Shown: positions 47,092 through 59,268, counted from the first letter of the stretch. The stretch: 64,000 nucleotides of DNA from Ceratorhiza oryzae-sativae (GCA_030998015.1 JARWMV010000234.1:1736001-1800000), one strand, 5' to 3'. Translations and numbers: made by a program. Notes: generated from the letters alone by a model not told the origin.

Positions 47092-50000
47092 TTACCGCCC
47101 AGAGCGCCCACTAGGACCATCGGGAGAGTCGTCCCGCCGACGGCGGGCTGGCGAGTCATCTCGTGGCCGGCGGGGAGGCGATGCACGTGGCCGGCGGGGT
47201 GGAGAATAATCATGACGAGGGGGTGGAGAGTCATCACGGCGGCGAGGGGGTGAATCGACACGACGACGCGGAGGCGAGTCATCGCGTCGACGATGAGGGG
47301 GGGAATCTCGGCCCCCCCGACGAGCCGGTCCGGGTGATTCGCGCGTACGAGGTGGTTCATCGCGGGTCCGGTGGGGTGGGCTTTCACGACGACGGGGTGG
47401 TGGCGATAGAGAATCCCTGCGAGGTGGCGAATCGCCACGGCCCGGACGACGAGTCGGTGGAGACGCATCACGTGGAGCCCGTCTAGGCGGAGACTCGTCA
47501 CGCCCAGCACGCCTAGGCGGCGAATCATTCCTACGGGGCGGAGGCGAGTCATCTGGTGAGTCTCCCGTCCGGCGTGGAGGCAAGCGATCCCGTCCACCCT
47601 TGCGCGGGGGTGAGTAGTCTCGCCCTCCCCTGCGCGGTGGAGTATTGTCCCTACCACTCCTCCGAGGAGAATCGTCTCGAATGCTCCTGCGTGGAGGAGA
47701 TTCATCACGTCCGCCTCGACGCGGCGGCGAATTATCCCTACCACCCCTGCGCGGAGGTGAATCATCCCGTCCACCCCTCCGAGGCGGCGAATTATCCCTT
47801 TCAGATCTCCTGGGGGGTGGCGGCGTGGACGGGGAACGCGACCTCGAAAGCGAAGGAGAACCTCGCCTGCGCCTTGGGGGCGGAGTCGACCCACGTCTCC
47901 TAGGAGGGGATGAATATCCACGACGAGGCGGTGGGGACCTCGACCGAGATTCATATCTCCCTTTGGGCGACCTCGAGCGGGAGCCATATCGCCGCTTTGG
48001 CGACCGCGATCTAGATCTTCTCCTGTAGGAATCTGAGTCTGAATCGTCCGACGACGAATCGCTATCTGAACTCGTGTCGGTGTCCGACGAATCCGACGAT
48101 GAAGACTCCTCTTGTGCGGCCCGTTGAGCTTCGAGGTCCCGGATCGCAGCCATCTTGCGTGCATTTTCCTATTGAACCATCCTGTCAACGCCTATTTAAG
48201 ATTCCGTATAAAAAAGAACGTACTAGTAAATTTGTTCTCATCTCTTCTGTCAACACACCCAACCCAAGCGCGGTGAAATAGTTGATCGAAAACCGAGTAC
48301 TCTTGCCGGTCGGATCGTCGATCGGGAACATGCCTGCGAAACTCTCTTTCATTGTCGGGTCCTTGAAGCGTTCGGCCATGGTCTTAAGGCCCATAGATTC
48401 TTGTAGTTCTTGCATCAAAATCTTGATAAAGATACGACTAGACGACGTTGTATCATCTTCGTTAATCTTGACGACCGAAAACACGGCCCAGCTGATCCCG
48501 TCATTAGCAAGCAAGTGACCAAAAAATCGAGCAATATTTCGTAGACGATTCGTTTCGTAACGGTGGATAGTATCGTAGTAGTTGGCATAAGCCTCTTCGA
48601 AAGATTCACACCATACTCGGTTGAGTTTGCAGAACCGCTCGCCGATTAGGCCATAGAATGTGGAGTATGAACGCTCTTGAGAGCAACATTCGATGATCAT
48701 GTTGCAAAGTTCGATTTCTTGACCTTCTTGGATGTTGACCTTCATCAGCTTGTGGACTGCCTCTTCATAACTCAACTAACAACCAATTATCAGTAACTGG
48801 TAAGTGTGAAGAGACTGTTTGTGCTCACAGCATTCATGATAGTGAGGTAAATTGTTCGACGCAGGTTCACAAGATTCGTTCCGGTGGCATCTTCAATACC
48901 TGGCTTATCAGGGACTAATGCAAGGTGAGGACAAACAATAACAACTAATATGATTCAACCTACCCGCTCCGCCCTCCTCACTATCGCTGTCACTGTCGCT
49001 GCTGTCCGATTCATCATCATCCGATCCTTCACCCAAAATTTCGGCTTTGATTTCCTTGTATTTCTCCTCGTTTTCAAGGAAGTTGGGGTCAAACTTGAAG
49101 ACATCTATCAAACGGTTAACATGAGAGCCAACGAAACCAAAATAGCAACTCACTAAGCCCGTCCTGAACCTGCAACTCGTCGTCCAAGGATATCTGGTGT
49201 GTAATCTGGTCGTCCTCTTCCACTAGATCCAGACCTTCGGGAATAATGACGTTGTCCTTGTACTTGTCCTTTCGGACCTGGAACAAAACCTCAATCATGT
49301 ACTGGACACGCTTGTCAATTGCCCCCTCGTGCAAAACAGCACGGAAGCGTTCGAAAACACCATTGTTGGCGCGAGGCGAGTTTTCCGCAAGGTACGCGCC
49401 AACTTCGCGCATAAAACCAACGGCAATCTCAACCGAATCATCCGTCGGCTGTTCGAGCAACAACACAAGAATCTGAAGGGCGATGATTTCGTGCGCGACA
49501 CCTTGGTTAACGAGGTGTGCAATGAAAGTCGTGGTTGAGTGGCAGACGATCTGCTCAACAGTTCAACACTGACGCCACACTACTAAACCAATAACCAACA
49601 CTCACCTTGTCGTTTCGTTTAAACGACCTCCGGAATTGGCTAATCAGCCTCATCAACAACAGTTCTCCAACCTGCGGAAGCTTGGTGTTGATGACCGCCA
49701 CGAGAGCCGCGAAAATCGGTGTGAAAGGCAGCGACGCCGCCTGAGCCTTCATGATGCTACGTGCAAACAGCCCGCGACCGCGAATCAAGTTTTCTCCAAA
49801 GAGCTCGGGTATAACGTGCTTGATGTTCCCAATGTTGACCCTGTTGACGATACCAGTGATACTTTTGCGGAGCGCGTCCCACGACAAGCGCTGATATTCC
49901 GCACTCGACTTGTCCTCTGACGCTGCCGCCTGCAATGCACGAAGACGAGCAGGGGGAACATATACACCCCCCGAACGCGAGCTGAGCAGTTTTGCAAACT

Positions 50001-50352
50001 CGGCCTGGGCGTCAAAAGCCGGTTTTGCTGGCCCGGCTCCAAGTTCGATTTCGGCCAGACGAGCAGCAAGCTGGCGTTCGCGTTCCTGCTTTCGTGCGGG
50101 ATCCATGTCTTGTACTCTAGGTGCTTCGCCATCGCGGGGGTGCGCAGACAATTTTGGTGATGGTGAGCGACGTTGCCGAGCACGCGGGGGAGAAGGAGAG
50201 CGCTTCGGGGTGGGTGAACGAGTGGGAGATTTGCTCAGCTCTCTGTAATGAACATGTGAATAGTTTTTTTTTTAGAAAGTGTTAGTAGTAACACACCTCT
50301 TGCGTTTGGGCTTGGAGTCGCCGTCATAGTGTTCGACCTCCATGTCCGACAT
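47092..50352 (-). CDS. CWC22: Pre-mRNA splicing factor CWC22
   Basis: Seven exons, complement(join(47092..48168,48224..48775,48829..48914,48964..49104,49154..49550,49606..50242,50297..50352)), give 981 residues. CWC22 joins the spliceosome before catalysis and, in animals, delivers eIF4A3 for exon junction complex assembly. Order: S/P/K-rich N-terminus, a MIF4G domain (WDALRKSITGIVNRVN, GRGLFARSIMKAQ, FIAHLVNQ, EQPTDDSVEIAV), an acidic linker, the TNLVNLRRTIYLTIM segment, an MA3 domain (SYEEAVHKLMKVNI to NYFTALGLG), and a long RS-type C-terminus that begins with a serine/aspartate run. Start ATG 50352 opens a short exon with MSDMEVEHYDGD. The initiation region lies upstream of 50352. Confidence 0.95.
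47095..47830 (-). repeat. Tandem SPPRRxGRD-type repeats encoding the RS tail of CWC22
   Basis: The last ~245 codons are built of imperfect units of about 9-11 residues on the theme R-D-D/N/E-S-P-P-R-R-G-G-R. At least a dozen copies are visible, then shorter SPPRRR and SPPHR variants. The matching DNA is a GC-rich tandem array. It explains the long open frames seen on both strands here, which are shadows. Confidence 0.85.
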
Positions 50353-51156
50353 TTTGTTGTGGTGGCAGGCAGAAGAACTGGTGGGGCACGGCTCGCTGTT
50401 TGGTTCTGTTTGTGACATCCAAAAACAAACGACCATTCAAGACTACGGCCATCGAGTTGGCTCAACAAAGGTCGTTCGGGTGTTGCGGTTTAATCTTTTA
50501 TATTATAACTACCAATATTTTGATGTCAAGTGCTTTGGTTAGCCACAGTCTACCCTTTGCGTGTCGTTTTGACCCGCCGCCACCATGAGCCACACGAAGA
50601 TGCTCGTGTACTCTAGCTACATAACGAATAAATTAGTGTAAAAAGTGATTTACTAGCTGAAAATTGGTATTGAAACGGTTATCCTTTCCTATGCGAGCCC
50701 AAAACGAGCATGCAGATCAACATAATCGAACAGAAGCTCATGAATACCAGGAGACGGCAGCTGCTGAATCCCCAAAATAACGATTGCGCGGGGGCTTTAG
50801 GCCATCTACGAGCCCCGACAACCCAGAAAACATGAAATAATGGCATCAGTAGTGAAATTTGAATCTCCTAGCAACTCAGTTCTTGTTCAAATCCACCCCA
50901 GGCGGTTGCCTCAGACTTCAACCATAGCGCCTCCAATGCTGAAGCATTATAGTATTATCACACTATACTTATCACCGCGTGACGAGAGCCCATCCATATA
51001 GCAGGAACGGAGGTAACCCCAAAGCACGAGCGGGGTTTAAAGTCTATATCGAATGATATCATACACAAAAACAGAGAGGTGGAGGCTACAGTCCGTTGGG
51101 AATACTAGTATACAGGCGCAAAACCAAAACCAAAAGTCTTTCGAAGATGTTCTTGG
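50353..51156. other. Intergenic, nothing recognised
   Basis: It holds the CWC22 promoter at the left and the 3' flank of the M50B-like gene at the right. AT-rich with short interrupted frames. No gene or RNA is seen. Confidence 0.5.
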
Positions 51157-52465
51157 TTAGAACCTAGGAACAGGTAAGAAATGCTCGCTTGCGGCTTTTT
51201 GTTCGGCGGCGGTGCCCTTCAAAACGACAATTCTCATCACAAATTCTAGAGCAAATATCGTTGGACGAACCTTGAACGCGGCAATTCCGACAAGAATACC
51301 CATCGCGAAGAATACAAACGAGATCAACAACCAAATGACACCCCAGACTATCTCCTGATCAGCTACTTTCCCGACAGACAAAGTCCCAACCGACTCACCC
51401 TGAGGGGGGCAACAGCCAAATTGCTTGGCAAACACTGTCGCATCGCTCGTGTTCACCTTGCGCGAGATCGTATCATCAACAATATCCCAAAGGGCATACA
51501 TGCAGTTCATCACCCCAATGAACAACACCTATCCCCCCCCCCCAAAATCAGAACCCTCCCCGAAAATCGCAAACCGACAGGACGAGACTCACGAGATATC
51601 TCAACGCAACTCCCCCCGCTACGAACCAAAACAACACAATCAACCCGGTCATCCCAGCGATCAACAGCCAAGTCAACCAATTTCGTCGAGCCCACCACAA
51701 CGTGAACAAGAAAAACGCAGCCCTAATTCCCCCTCCCCCCAAATCAGCTCACTCCCTAATTCCCCTAAATGAGACTCACAAGACCAAACAGGCAACCTCA
51801 CTCGCATTAGTATCAAACCCGCACGCGATCAGACATGCCCCGATAAAGCAAGAGCCGATATATCCGGCTGGTAAGGTGATGAACGACAGGCCTCCACTCA
51901 TCCGCGTGGCGCCGCCTTCGTCGGCTAACCGGTATAATGAGAGATGAGGTGGGGGGTGGTCATCGCAAGAATTGTATGCCAGACTCACGATCCAACTCGA
52001 TGGAATGAATTTTGGCGCAAGTGAGCACGCCCGCGAGCGCGTGGCTCAGCTCATGGAACCCGACGGTCAATAGCCTAAACCAAGTCACCAACTGCCGGAC
52101 ACCGGAATCATGCGCGACGACGTGCACTTACTTGAACGGGTAGACTGCGTAGGCACGCAAGTTGGTCGTGGCGTGAGTACAGCGGCACTGCCAAACGGAG
52201 TGAGGCTCAACTCACTTATCCAGCTCAGGAACGGTATATGCCTATCCCATCGGGCCACAAGAGACCAAGACCATGGGCCAAATCAGCAAAAACTCAAGAA
52301 ATCAATCGAAAGATGGACGCACCAAAGTAACCCAATGACAATCACATAAACCGCTGCGACAATGAGCGTTGTCCGTTGTGTACCATTCGGGGTCAATGTG
52401 GTCTTGACGTCCACCCTCTTGACCAACTCGTGAGCAAGCTCTCTGGGCTCGATCAACACTGGCAT
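51157..52465 (-). CDS. M50B-like membrane metalloprotease homologue
   Basis: Eight exons, complement(join(51157..51362,51399..51528,51593..51722,51780..51924,51989..52074,52132..52144,52216..52241,52323..52465)), give 292 residues with all phases closing. The zinc-binding HExxH motif is present as GFHELSHALAG in a hydrophobic context, followed by the family stretch IELDPDEGGATRMSGG. Several membrane helices follow (IVAAVYVIVIGLLW, WLLIAGMTGLIVLFWFVAGG, WGVIWLLISFVFFAMG). Fungal members are annotated as M50B-like, with no proven substrate known to me. Two exons are tiny (13 and 26 nt). The 13-nt exon carries IYPFK, which directly precedes the active-site helix. The last intron is modelled at only 36 nt and its acceptor may be shifted. 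Confidence 0.88.
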
Positions 52466-53976
52466 CGTAGCTCAGTTTAGGTCCAATCCAAGTGGAGGGT
52501 ATTCCAGAATACAGGAGCAACGGTGTGACCAGGTAGCAGTAACGTCGGGGCCAATAAACAAGACGTCGGGGTGACAATGAGGAATTTATGTACACTCCGC
52601 CAATTCCGCAGCAACCGTACAGCCTATGAAGAACTCCAAGTTCGAAAGACTGCGCGACAGGGGCTAATAACGATGCGATGCATCTTTTCACGTGAGATCA
52701 CGTGATATGCCATAATGCCTCATAATCCCATACTTGAACATCCATCCATTCCGGGCAGCGAGCCGTGTGTACCGCATGTTCCCACTCGTGCGTATTATTG
52801 GCGCGCATCTGAGGCTAGCTCAACGGTGACCAGAATATCACGGATGTCGTCGGCTCACACTCGCACGATTTGGGGAACAGGACTGGATCCCTGAACTATA
52901 AAGGGGTCAGGGGTTAGGGGCTTGCAATGTTCAGCTCCACCAGGCCATGCTGTTACCTCACCTCCAAAATGACCATCAATCATACTTCTAGATGTTGGCA
53001 TTGTATTCATTCAAACGCAACCGAACAAAACCACAACCGAGTCATGTCAGGGCCTTCAGCAACTCATCTTTTTTTTTCAAGTCAGAACAATAACCATACA
53101 AGAGTCACTCGAGCCACACACTCACTGAAAAACAACTCAAAAACCCACACTAAATGTGATCAGCCGATCATAGTCACACACCCAAGACTTTTTTGTCTTC
53201 TCAAAAATGCCTCGCCTCGCCAAAAACGGATATCTAATTGTATTACATAGGTAATCATGTGTGACTTTAGACAAAAACGTCGGACCCAAGTATATGCACC
53301 AGTTTTTCACACAAAGACGAGGCCGAGCGTGACAGGACCCCGGTTATGTTGGTGTATGCCCTTGACCTACCCATCCTAGTGCCAAGGCCACGCATTGACG
53401 CGAAACGTGAGATAGGACCAAAATTCTGACAGGCGTCTGAAACATGCCAAAGCGTGACATGGATTTGTAGTTTCAGCGATTCTTATCTTCCCCAACGTAC
53501 AGGATCCGTCGATGGCGAGCACTCGAAGGACATTCACGTGTAGAAGGATGCACACAAATTCAAAACATTGCTTTCAAAAAAGTACACCAATACGTAAATG
53601 CTACACACACGCCTGAGATGAAAGCCAAATCCCTCACAGACGGTCCGCGCACCCGACAGACTATGAACAGGGAAAAAAGAAAACAGACATGATCATGGAT
53701 GGAGTAGTGAGGCGTAGAGAGACACATACACGAGAATCATACAACGTGACTTGAGACATGAGAACAATGAACACCGGCAACCGTATAGAAAACCGAACAA
53801 TGTTTTGCCGCAGAGACCGAATAAACAAAAGTGAACACGACCAAAAGAGGTGAGCCACAACGAAAACAATTAGATATTGCAAGGGGTATGCAGGGGATGA
53901 ATGACGAAAAGCGTGGTAGAGAGACAGAATGACACACAAGCCACCTTTAGGTAAGCCCCATCGGGCAGGCGCGCAT
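52466..53976. other. 1.5 kb intergenic region
   Basis: No gene is supported. A-rich and C-rich stretches around 52.9-53.3 kb and low-complexity CACACA-like segments near 53.55-53.6 kb are present, and frames are short. The right end is the 3' flank of the disordered-protein gene. Confidence 0.5.
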
Positions 53977-55761
53977 CTAGTGATGCCTGCTGATCTTTTC
54001 GATGCCTGCCGAGAGTGCCGTCTTGCGCTTTTGGTTCTGGACACAGAAAATGGCGCAATGTCAGCAATGTTGTTCGGCCGAGGTCAAGAGGCATCGCTGC
54101 TGGCGCCGGACAGCGCGATACGTAAAGGGGGGCGGAAATCGGGGTGATTCAACGAGACGATCGCTCACCTCTTCCTCTTCTTCCTCGTCTTCATCGCGGC
54201 CCGTCGTGCTCGACGAGCCTTCCTCTTCTTCATCGTCGCTGTTCGAACGCGATGAACCACTGCTGCTACGTTCGGGACTCATCTCGGGACTCATAGCCAC
54301 AGCGTTACCGAGAACCGTGCTATCTTGGCGGCCACGGTGAGCAGGAACGGTGATGACTGTGGGGATATGACGTTCAGGCGTAACAGTCGCCCCAGAGTCC
54401 TGGCGCGATGGTGGGCCGGAGATGTTGCGAGTGGCTTGTGTTCGCGGGGGAGATAGTGGGTTGGCCTGTGACAGTGGCTGATCGGGGCCAGCGATCGGAT
54501 TGTGGGTCTCCTTGGTCGGCGTTTTGGGTTCTGTAGTCGCGTCCGCGGCGTCCGGGTGAATGGTGGGGGTGGAATTGGACGTATCGGTCGATGCGCGCGG
54601 TTCAGCTCCAGAATCGACGGGGTTGTCTTCGGTCGCCTTTTTCGCCGCCTCGGCTGCCGCAGCCTCCTCTGCGGCCTTTCGCTCGCGTTCTTCACGCTCA
54701 CGCTTCTCCTTGCGCTTTCTGATCCATGTCATACCACTGCCGTCGTCGTCATCGTCGCCTCCTCCGACCGAGCTCGAGTTGGACTGGAGCTTGCTGTATT
54801 CGCCGGAATTGCCGACGCTTCCCATGCCGCCATAGCCCCACTCGGAAAATTCGGGCTCCATCGAAGGCTGTGGTTGGAGGCGTTCTTTGGCACGTCGAGC
54901 GCCATAGACCCTGCCGTTGAGCATACGCTGGGGTCGCTGAATGCTTCCAGAACCGTCAGACACTGCATGCGACAGGGGTGCCCCAAACGAGCCGTAGTTG
55001 GGAGTTGTGGGGCGGCTGCGAGAGTTGAAGTCGGGGCGGAGGGGCGACGACATGCGACGGGAGGTCGAGTTGTCAGAAGCATATCCCGACAGCTCGCCGC
55101 TCCAGGATTCGCGAGAGGATGGACGGAAGAGGCCAAGGCCGGGGACGGGGATGCCTCCGATCGTTCCATTCGAGTCGGCGGTGGGCAGCGACGAAGTCGA
55201 AGTCGTGCGCTTGGATAGGGACGAGGAGCTCTTGACGCCAAAGATCCTGAGCAGTGAATTGCGCTTCTCCTTCTTGCGGGCGAGCTGGCTCTGGGTGTCT
55301 GCTTCAGTGCTGGTCGTCGAGGCCCCCGAGTCGGTCACGAGCGAGTCTGTGCGGTCGAGCGAGACGGAAGGGCCGGGCCCGGGGGACTGGGCCGGATAGG
55401 CCGTTGCATCTGTGGGGTAAGTCGAAGCGCAGGGAATTTCCGCGCCGTCTTCGTCGACCATGACGTCTCGCCGGGGTTCTGGAAGTGGCGCAAAGCGGAT
55501 CTTGCGGGAGCCAAGCGACGTGCTGCGATCAGCAGGAGCCGAGTCTGGGCTGAGCGACGCCGAGAGCGGCGAGGGGGAGCGGGGAGTGTACGTGCCGGTG
55601 GGCGGCCAGAGCCCCGCCGCGGACGGGGCGGGCGAGACGAGGCGGGACGCGTTCATGAGGATGCCGCCGCGGGGCGAGGCGGGGGCATAGGCCGGGTTGG
55701 GCGGGATGAGCAGCGAGCTTGGGCGGTGGTGGGCCATGATGAGGGGAGCCTCGGTGGCCAT
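53977..55761 (-). CDS. Disordered S/P-rich fungal protein, function unknown
   Basis: Two exons, complement(join(53977..54036,54169..55761)), give 550 residues. The last exon supplies 19 residues ending KISRHH. Nearly the whole protein is low-complexity: proline/serine-rich N-terminus (AHHRPSSLLIPPNPAY), SP/TP sites, a short ordered-looking motif KEKRNSLLRIFGVKS near the middle, an R/E/K helix (RKRKEKREREERERKAAEEAAAAEAAKK), and an acidic stretch at the splice site. The composition suggests a phosphoregulated scaffold, but no family is recognised. Long frames on the opposite strand are GC-rich shadows. Confidence 0.72.
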
Positions 55762-57115
55762 GGTTGGGTGGGGGCTGTATGACGTCTGGGGTGGAGAGCT
55801 CCGATGTATTTATGGCGTCGGCGGGCGTCGAGACGGCGGAGCGCAGTCGTGGTCCGAGTCGAGCGTGGTGGGCAACAGAGGTCTGGTGGGAGCCAGCATT
55901 GTCTTTATCCGTGAATCCAGAGCCGCCATCCGCTTGGCGCGCAAATTCAGCTTGCACCCTGTCGACCCCGCACCGTGACTCGACGCCTGTCACGTCACGT
56001 TCTCGTACTCGCCTTTGCGTCAACGTACATCCCACCGCGGCCGTCGCCACCGGCCCCCACGCCGCCATCGCCGTCTGCCCTCGGCGTGCGCCCCTCGCCA
56101 CCTCCCCAGCGCACCCCCCGCGCATTCACCCAGCGCTCTCGCCGACGCCCGGAAAAACCTAAAACACTCTGAAATTTTGGGCCGTCGCAACCGCCCTGTC
56201 TCCGCATCCGCCACCTCAGCACTCTCGGAATAGAGGGTTCCACGTTTGACGACACGCACCGCTTCGTTCCGACTGCGTAAGCCTTCCGTGAACTGCCGGC
56301 GGATGTTCTCCGACTACGAATCGTTCGTTCACGTATTCATTTCCGCATTTCAGCACAGTCTTCGGGCATTGCCACCGCGAGACGCGCCTACCGGGGCCTC
56401 TTGCAGCCTGATCCGCAGTCCACGGCGGCCCTCCACCGAAAAACACGGCCGCGCCGCCCGTGGAGTGGTCGGCATCCGTCAGGGAAACATTGAGCGCCAT
56501 CCAGTGTCGCTAGCGCCAGCCCGACATCTTCTTTTGCTTGGCAGTCACAGTCATTTCATTGCACTGGGAGCTCCACCGCCCCGATCGATTTCCCACCGAA
56601 AACCTGGGTCCCGTTCTTCATTTGTGTGAGGCATCGACAAGAAGCCCGACAATCGCTCAACGTGCACACCAGGATTCGCCATCAATACACGTTGTATGCG
56701 TCGCACTTGTGCATGCCCGACATGTTGGCACGTCGTTTTGGTCAGAGCCTTGCACATGAACATGACACTTGTCCAATCGCATACACCCGCTTCAGCCATC
56801 GTCTCCTATCTTTCGCTCGACCACGTCGCTCATGTTCTCTAGTCCAATGGAAGACCTTGCACCAACACATGACCGCGCGACCATTTAGCTTGGTCCCATA
56901 CGCACAAATCCCGCCGGACCAAGCAAGCAGCGGGAACTAGTGTTTACGGCCACCTGTGCGCTAATTACGGTACACCGTGACACACTCGACCCTCACGCCT
57001 TCCTTGCCCCAGTCTCCGAGGTCCTCATATTCAAGGGACGACAGTGAGCACCGTGATAGTCAATTCAGCCATTGGTGGTATGAACGCCAGTCTATACGTA
57101 GCCATCAGCGCCAAG
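55762..57115. other. 1.35 kb upstream region, nothing recognised
   Basis: GC-rich and C-runs near 56.0-56.2 kb, probably promoter and leader of the preceding minus-strand gene. Both-strand frames here are mutual shadows of high GC. No RNA gene is seen. Confidence 0.45.
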
Positions 57116-57123
57116 TATAAAAA
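57116..57123 (+). promoter_or_regulatory. TATA box (TATAAAAA)
   Basis: A consensus TATAAAAA lies 50 bp before the ATG at 57174, a normal fungal distance. Clear TATA boxes are otherwise scarce in this window, so this one supports a real, possibly inducible, transcript downstream. Confidence 0.55.
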
Positions 57124-57173
57124 GCCGGTCGCGTGTCGTGTACTATCCCTGGCCGTCCCTTCCAAGCCTAAAG

Positions 57174-57341
57174 ATGTCCATCAAGACAGGCCTGCCCCCT
57201 TTCGTATCCCTCACGCTTGGGCCTTTAAACGACCCTTGCTCAATAGACAACTCGGTAGCTCAAGCGAACGGAGCTACCATCGCCAAGGTTAGCGACGGTT
57301 TCGTCGAGTTGGCTCCGGCCTCGACGTCACCCCCAAAGTAA
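57174..57341 (+). CDS. Candidate 55-residue small protein
   Basis: A single reading frame starting MSIKTGLPPFVSLTLGPL and ending STSPPK sits just downstream of a TATA box. The sequence is balanced in composition, with PCSIDNSV and a KVSDGFVEL segment. It has no signal peptide by my reading and no known domain. It could also be the first exon of a longer gene (a GTAAAA follows the last codon), but I find no convincing next exon. Confidence 0.4.
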   Translation: MSIKTGLPPFVSLTLGPLNDPCSIDNSVAQANGATIAKVSDGFVELAPASTSPPK

Positions 57342-58740
57342 AACCTAAGCACCAGCGGATCCATCCCACAATTACGATGATCACCTCAAGAATCGAGATC
57401 CAGTGCATATCGTTTATCTATCCGTAACCTCAAAACGGCATATGACGTGAACGGCGCTCGACGGGGAACATGTGCTTAGTGATCTGGGGTGGCCAAATCA
57501 CGGCTACTCTCCCTCTTCAATGACACGCTGTGCATGAAAAAAAAACTCAACAACAATAATACCGCAGCAAGGCACACTTACTGGGGCACCCCAATCTAAA
57601 ACCCCATCACCAAAAGTCTAGAGCACAAGGCCCAAACTTGTCGTACAACGAAAGGACACTAAAATCGCGCAAACGGATGCCGTGACCCGTCCAGCGCGTC
57701 CACCCGAGCTGTGACACCCCAAATCTACTGCGGTAGGTCCGCCAAGCGATCAGACCTGGCCACGAACAGCGAACAACGAGAGGCGGACTAGATGCGCCAG
57801 ATCACGGGTCTACTAGCGCGCTCGCGCGCGCGGGGCGTTTTGGTGGAGGTCCGCTTCAGGGGTTGCGTCGATACCGCCTCATGCAGACACCATGACGAGC
57901 CACGTCCATATCGGTGGCACCCGCTTACCATTCAGGGTGCTTCCAAACATCAAGCGCTGTCGCCAATCCCGCATCCAGAGCCTAATCACAACCCGAATGG
58001 ATATCCCGCCGGCGCAGTCTGAGGTGTCGGCGTGCCTCACCCCCCCTGGCGGAACTTGTTCTGTATTCGAGATGTGACATGTGTCTGGACCGTCGTCATG
58101 CGTTCTCTGATTGTCGACGCAATAGATGATGCAAACATCCCCGAGTCGCGTAGATCCGGCGGTTTGAGTGAGGATGGAAAATACTACTATCGGCTGAGAC
58201 GGGCGTTCGTCGGATCCTAGATCGAGATGTCTCTGAGTCCACGGTCGTCGTTGCTGCGGGAAGCAGAGCCATGACCGCAATGCACGCAACGCACAGTGAC
58301 GACGTTGGCTTGGAATGATGCCGACTCTGCTCAGTTTGGTTTCGATGGAAGCGAGCATAGGTGTTTCTGATCAGTCGCGGCGATTTCGTCAAGCATTAAA
58401 ACTCCGACAGAATCTTGCGACAGACTTGGTGTTGTGATAAGCGCTTGTGGACCGTGCGCGATAGGCGCATGTGGTGGTGTTGCGTGCAAAGGCGGGAGTG
58501 AGCCAAATATTGACGGATCATTGCACGTGACACATACCATCGATTGCCCATTGATATCCATCACCACTTGCTGAAGCTCACAATGCCTTCTCTCAAACTC
58601 AGCACGAATGTCAAGGCAAGAACTCGCACCATTACAAAATATATGCTCTGAAATTCTCGTTGATTGACGGCAGCCTCGCGACGAAGCGCACGAAAAGGAA
58701 TTTGTGCTAGAATTCTCCAAGGTCCGTAAATCCAAATGAC
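57342..58740. other. 1.4 kb intergenic region
   Basis: No gene is supported. A short alternating CG/GC-rich tract lies at about 57817-57836. Minus-strand frames of 130-160 codons at 57879-58735 lack splice support and family motifs. The right end leads into the MIF-like gene. Confidence 0.45.
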
Positions 58741-59268
58741 ATGCAGATCCCCAGCCTTGTTATCCGGGTCCGCACATAGTTTGCTGCCGAACTGCTCTCC
58801 AAACCCGAAAAGTACATTTCCGTCGAATTCACATATGTTCCCACCTTGACGTTCGCGGGTACATTCGACCCGGCCTTTTTAATGACTATCGTAAGTTACC
58901 TATTAGCCGCACTTCTGCCCGTACTTATCCGCCCATCACACGTTCTCCATTCAATTTTAAACCCAGACGTCGCTCGATAACATCAGCCCAGAGCTGAATG
59001 ACCGGTACAGCAAGGCATTGTTCGACCATCTCAAGGAGAAATTAAACATCCCCGAAGATCGCGGATACATGTATGCACCCTATTTCAACATCTTGGTGTG
59101 GCTGGAGTGTATTCCCTGACCACCTGTTTGTCCAGCACATTCTACGATCCTGGAAGGGCCTACCTCGGGTAAGTGTTCCTACAGTCCCATGGAGAGGGTA
59201 CTCAATCGGATTGCGTGTGTGATAGACACTCGTCAACAACTTTCGCGACCATCTTCGGAAGCAAGTAA
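58741..59268 (+). pseudogene. MIF/tautomerase-superfamily gene with damaged N-terminus
   Basis: Clear homology to macrophage migration inhibitory factor and related tautomerases: exons 58780..58890, 58967..59070, 59136..59168 and 59226..59268 join in phase. They read KPEKYISVEF, FAGTFDPAFL, TSLDNISPEL, DRGYITFYDPGRAYLG and TTFA, the usual core. The 5' end is broken. At 58741 the frame begins MQIPSLVIRVRT, like the family start PSLVIR, but hits TAG at 58777 and resumes with FAAELL. About 14 expected residues are missing. The catalytic Pro that should follow Met is displaced. An alternative first exon upstream, using the ACATAG acceptor at 58779, cannot be excluded. Confidence 0.7.

Noticed and set aside
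47076..48188. 370-codon minus-strand frame and plus-strand frames over the CWC22 tail
   Set aside because: They are alternate-frame readings of the RS repeat array. Only the SPPRR frame continues by phase from the MA3 exon.
54502..55218. 238-codon plus-strand frame
   Set aside because: It runs antisense to the disordered-protein gene in GC-rich low-complexity DNA, with no ATG context or domain. A shadow frame.
57879..58735. Minus-strand frames of 134 and 159 codons
   Set aside because: One lacks an ATG start, the other has random-looking composition. There is no splice support and no family.
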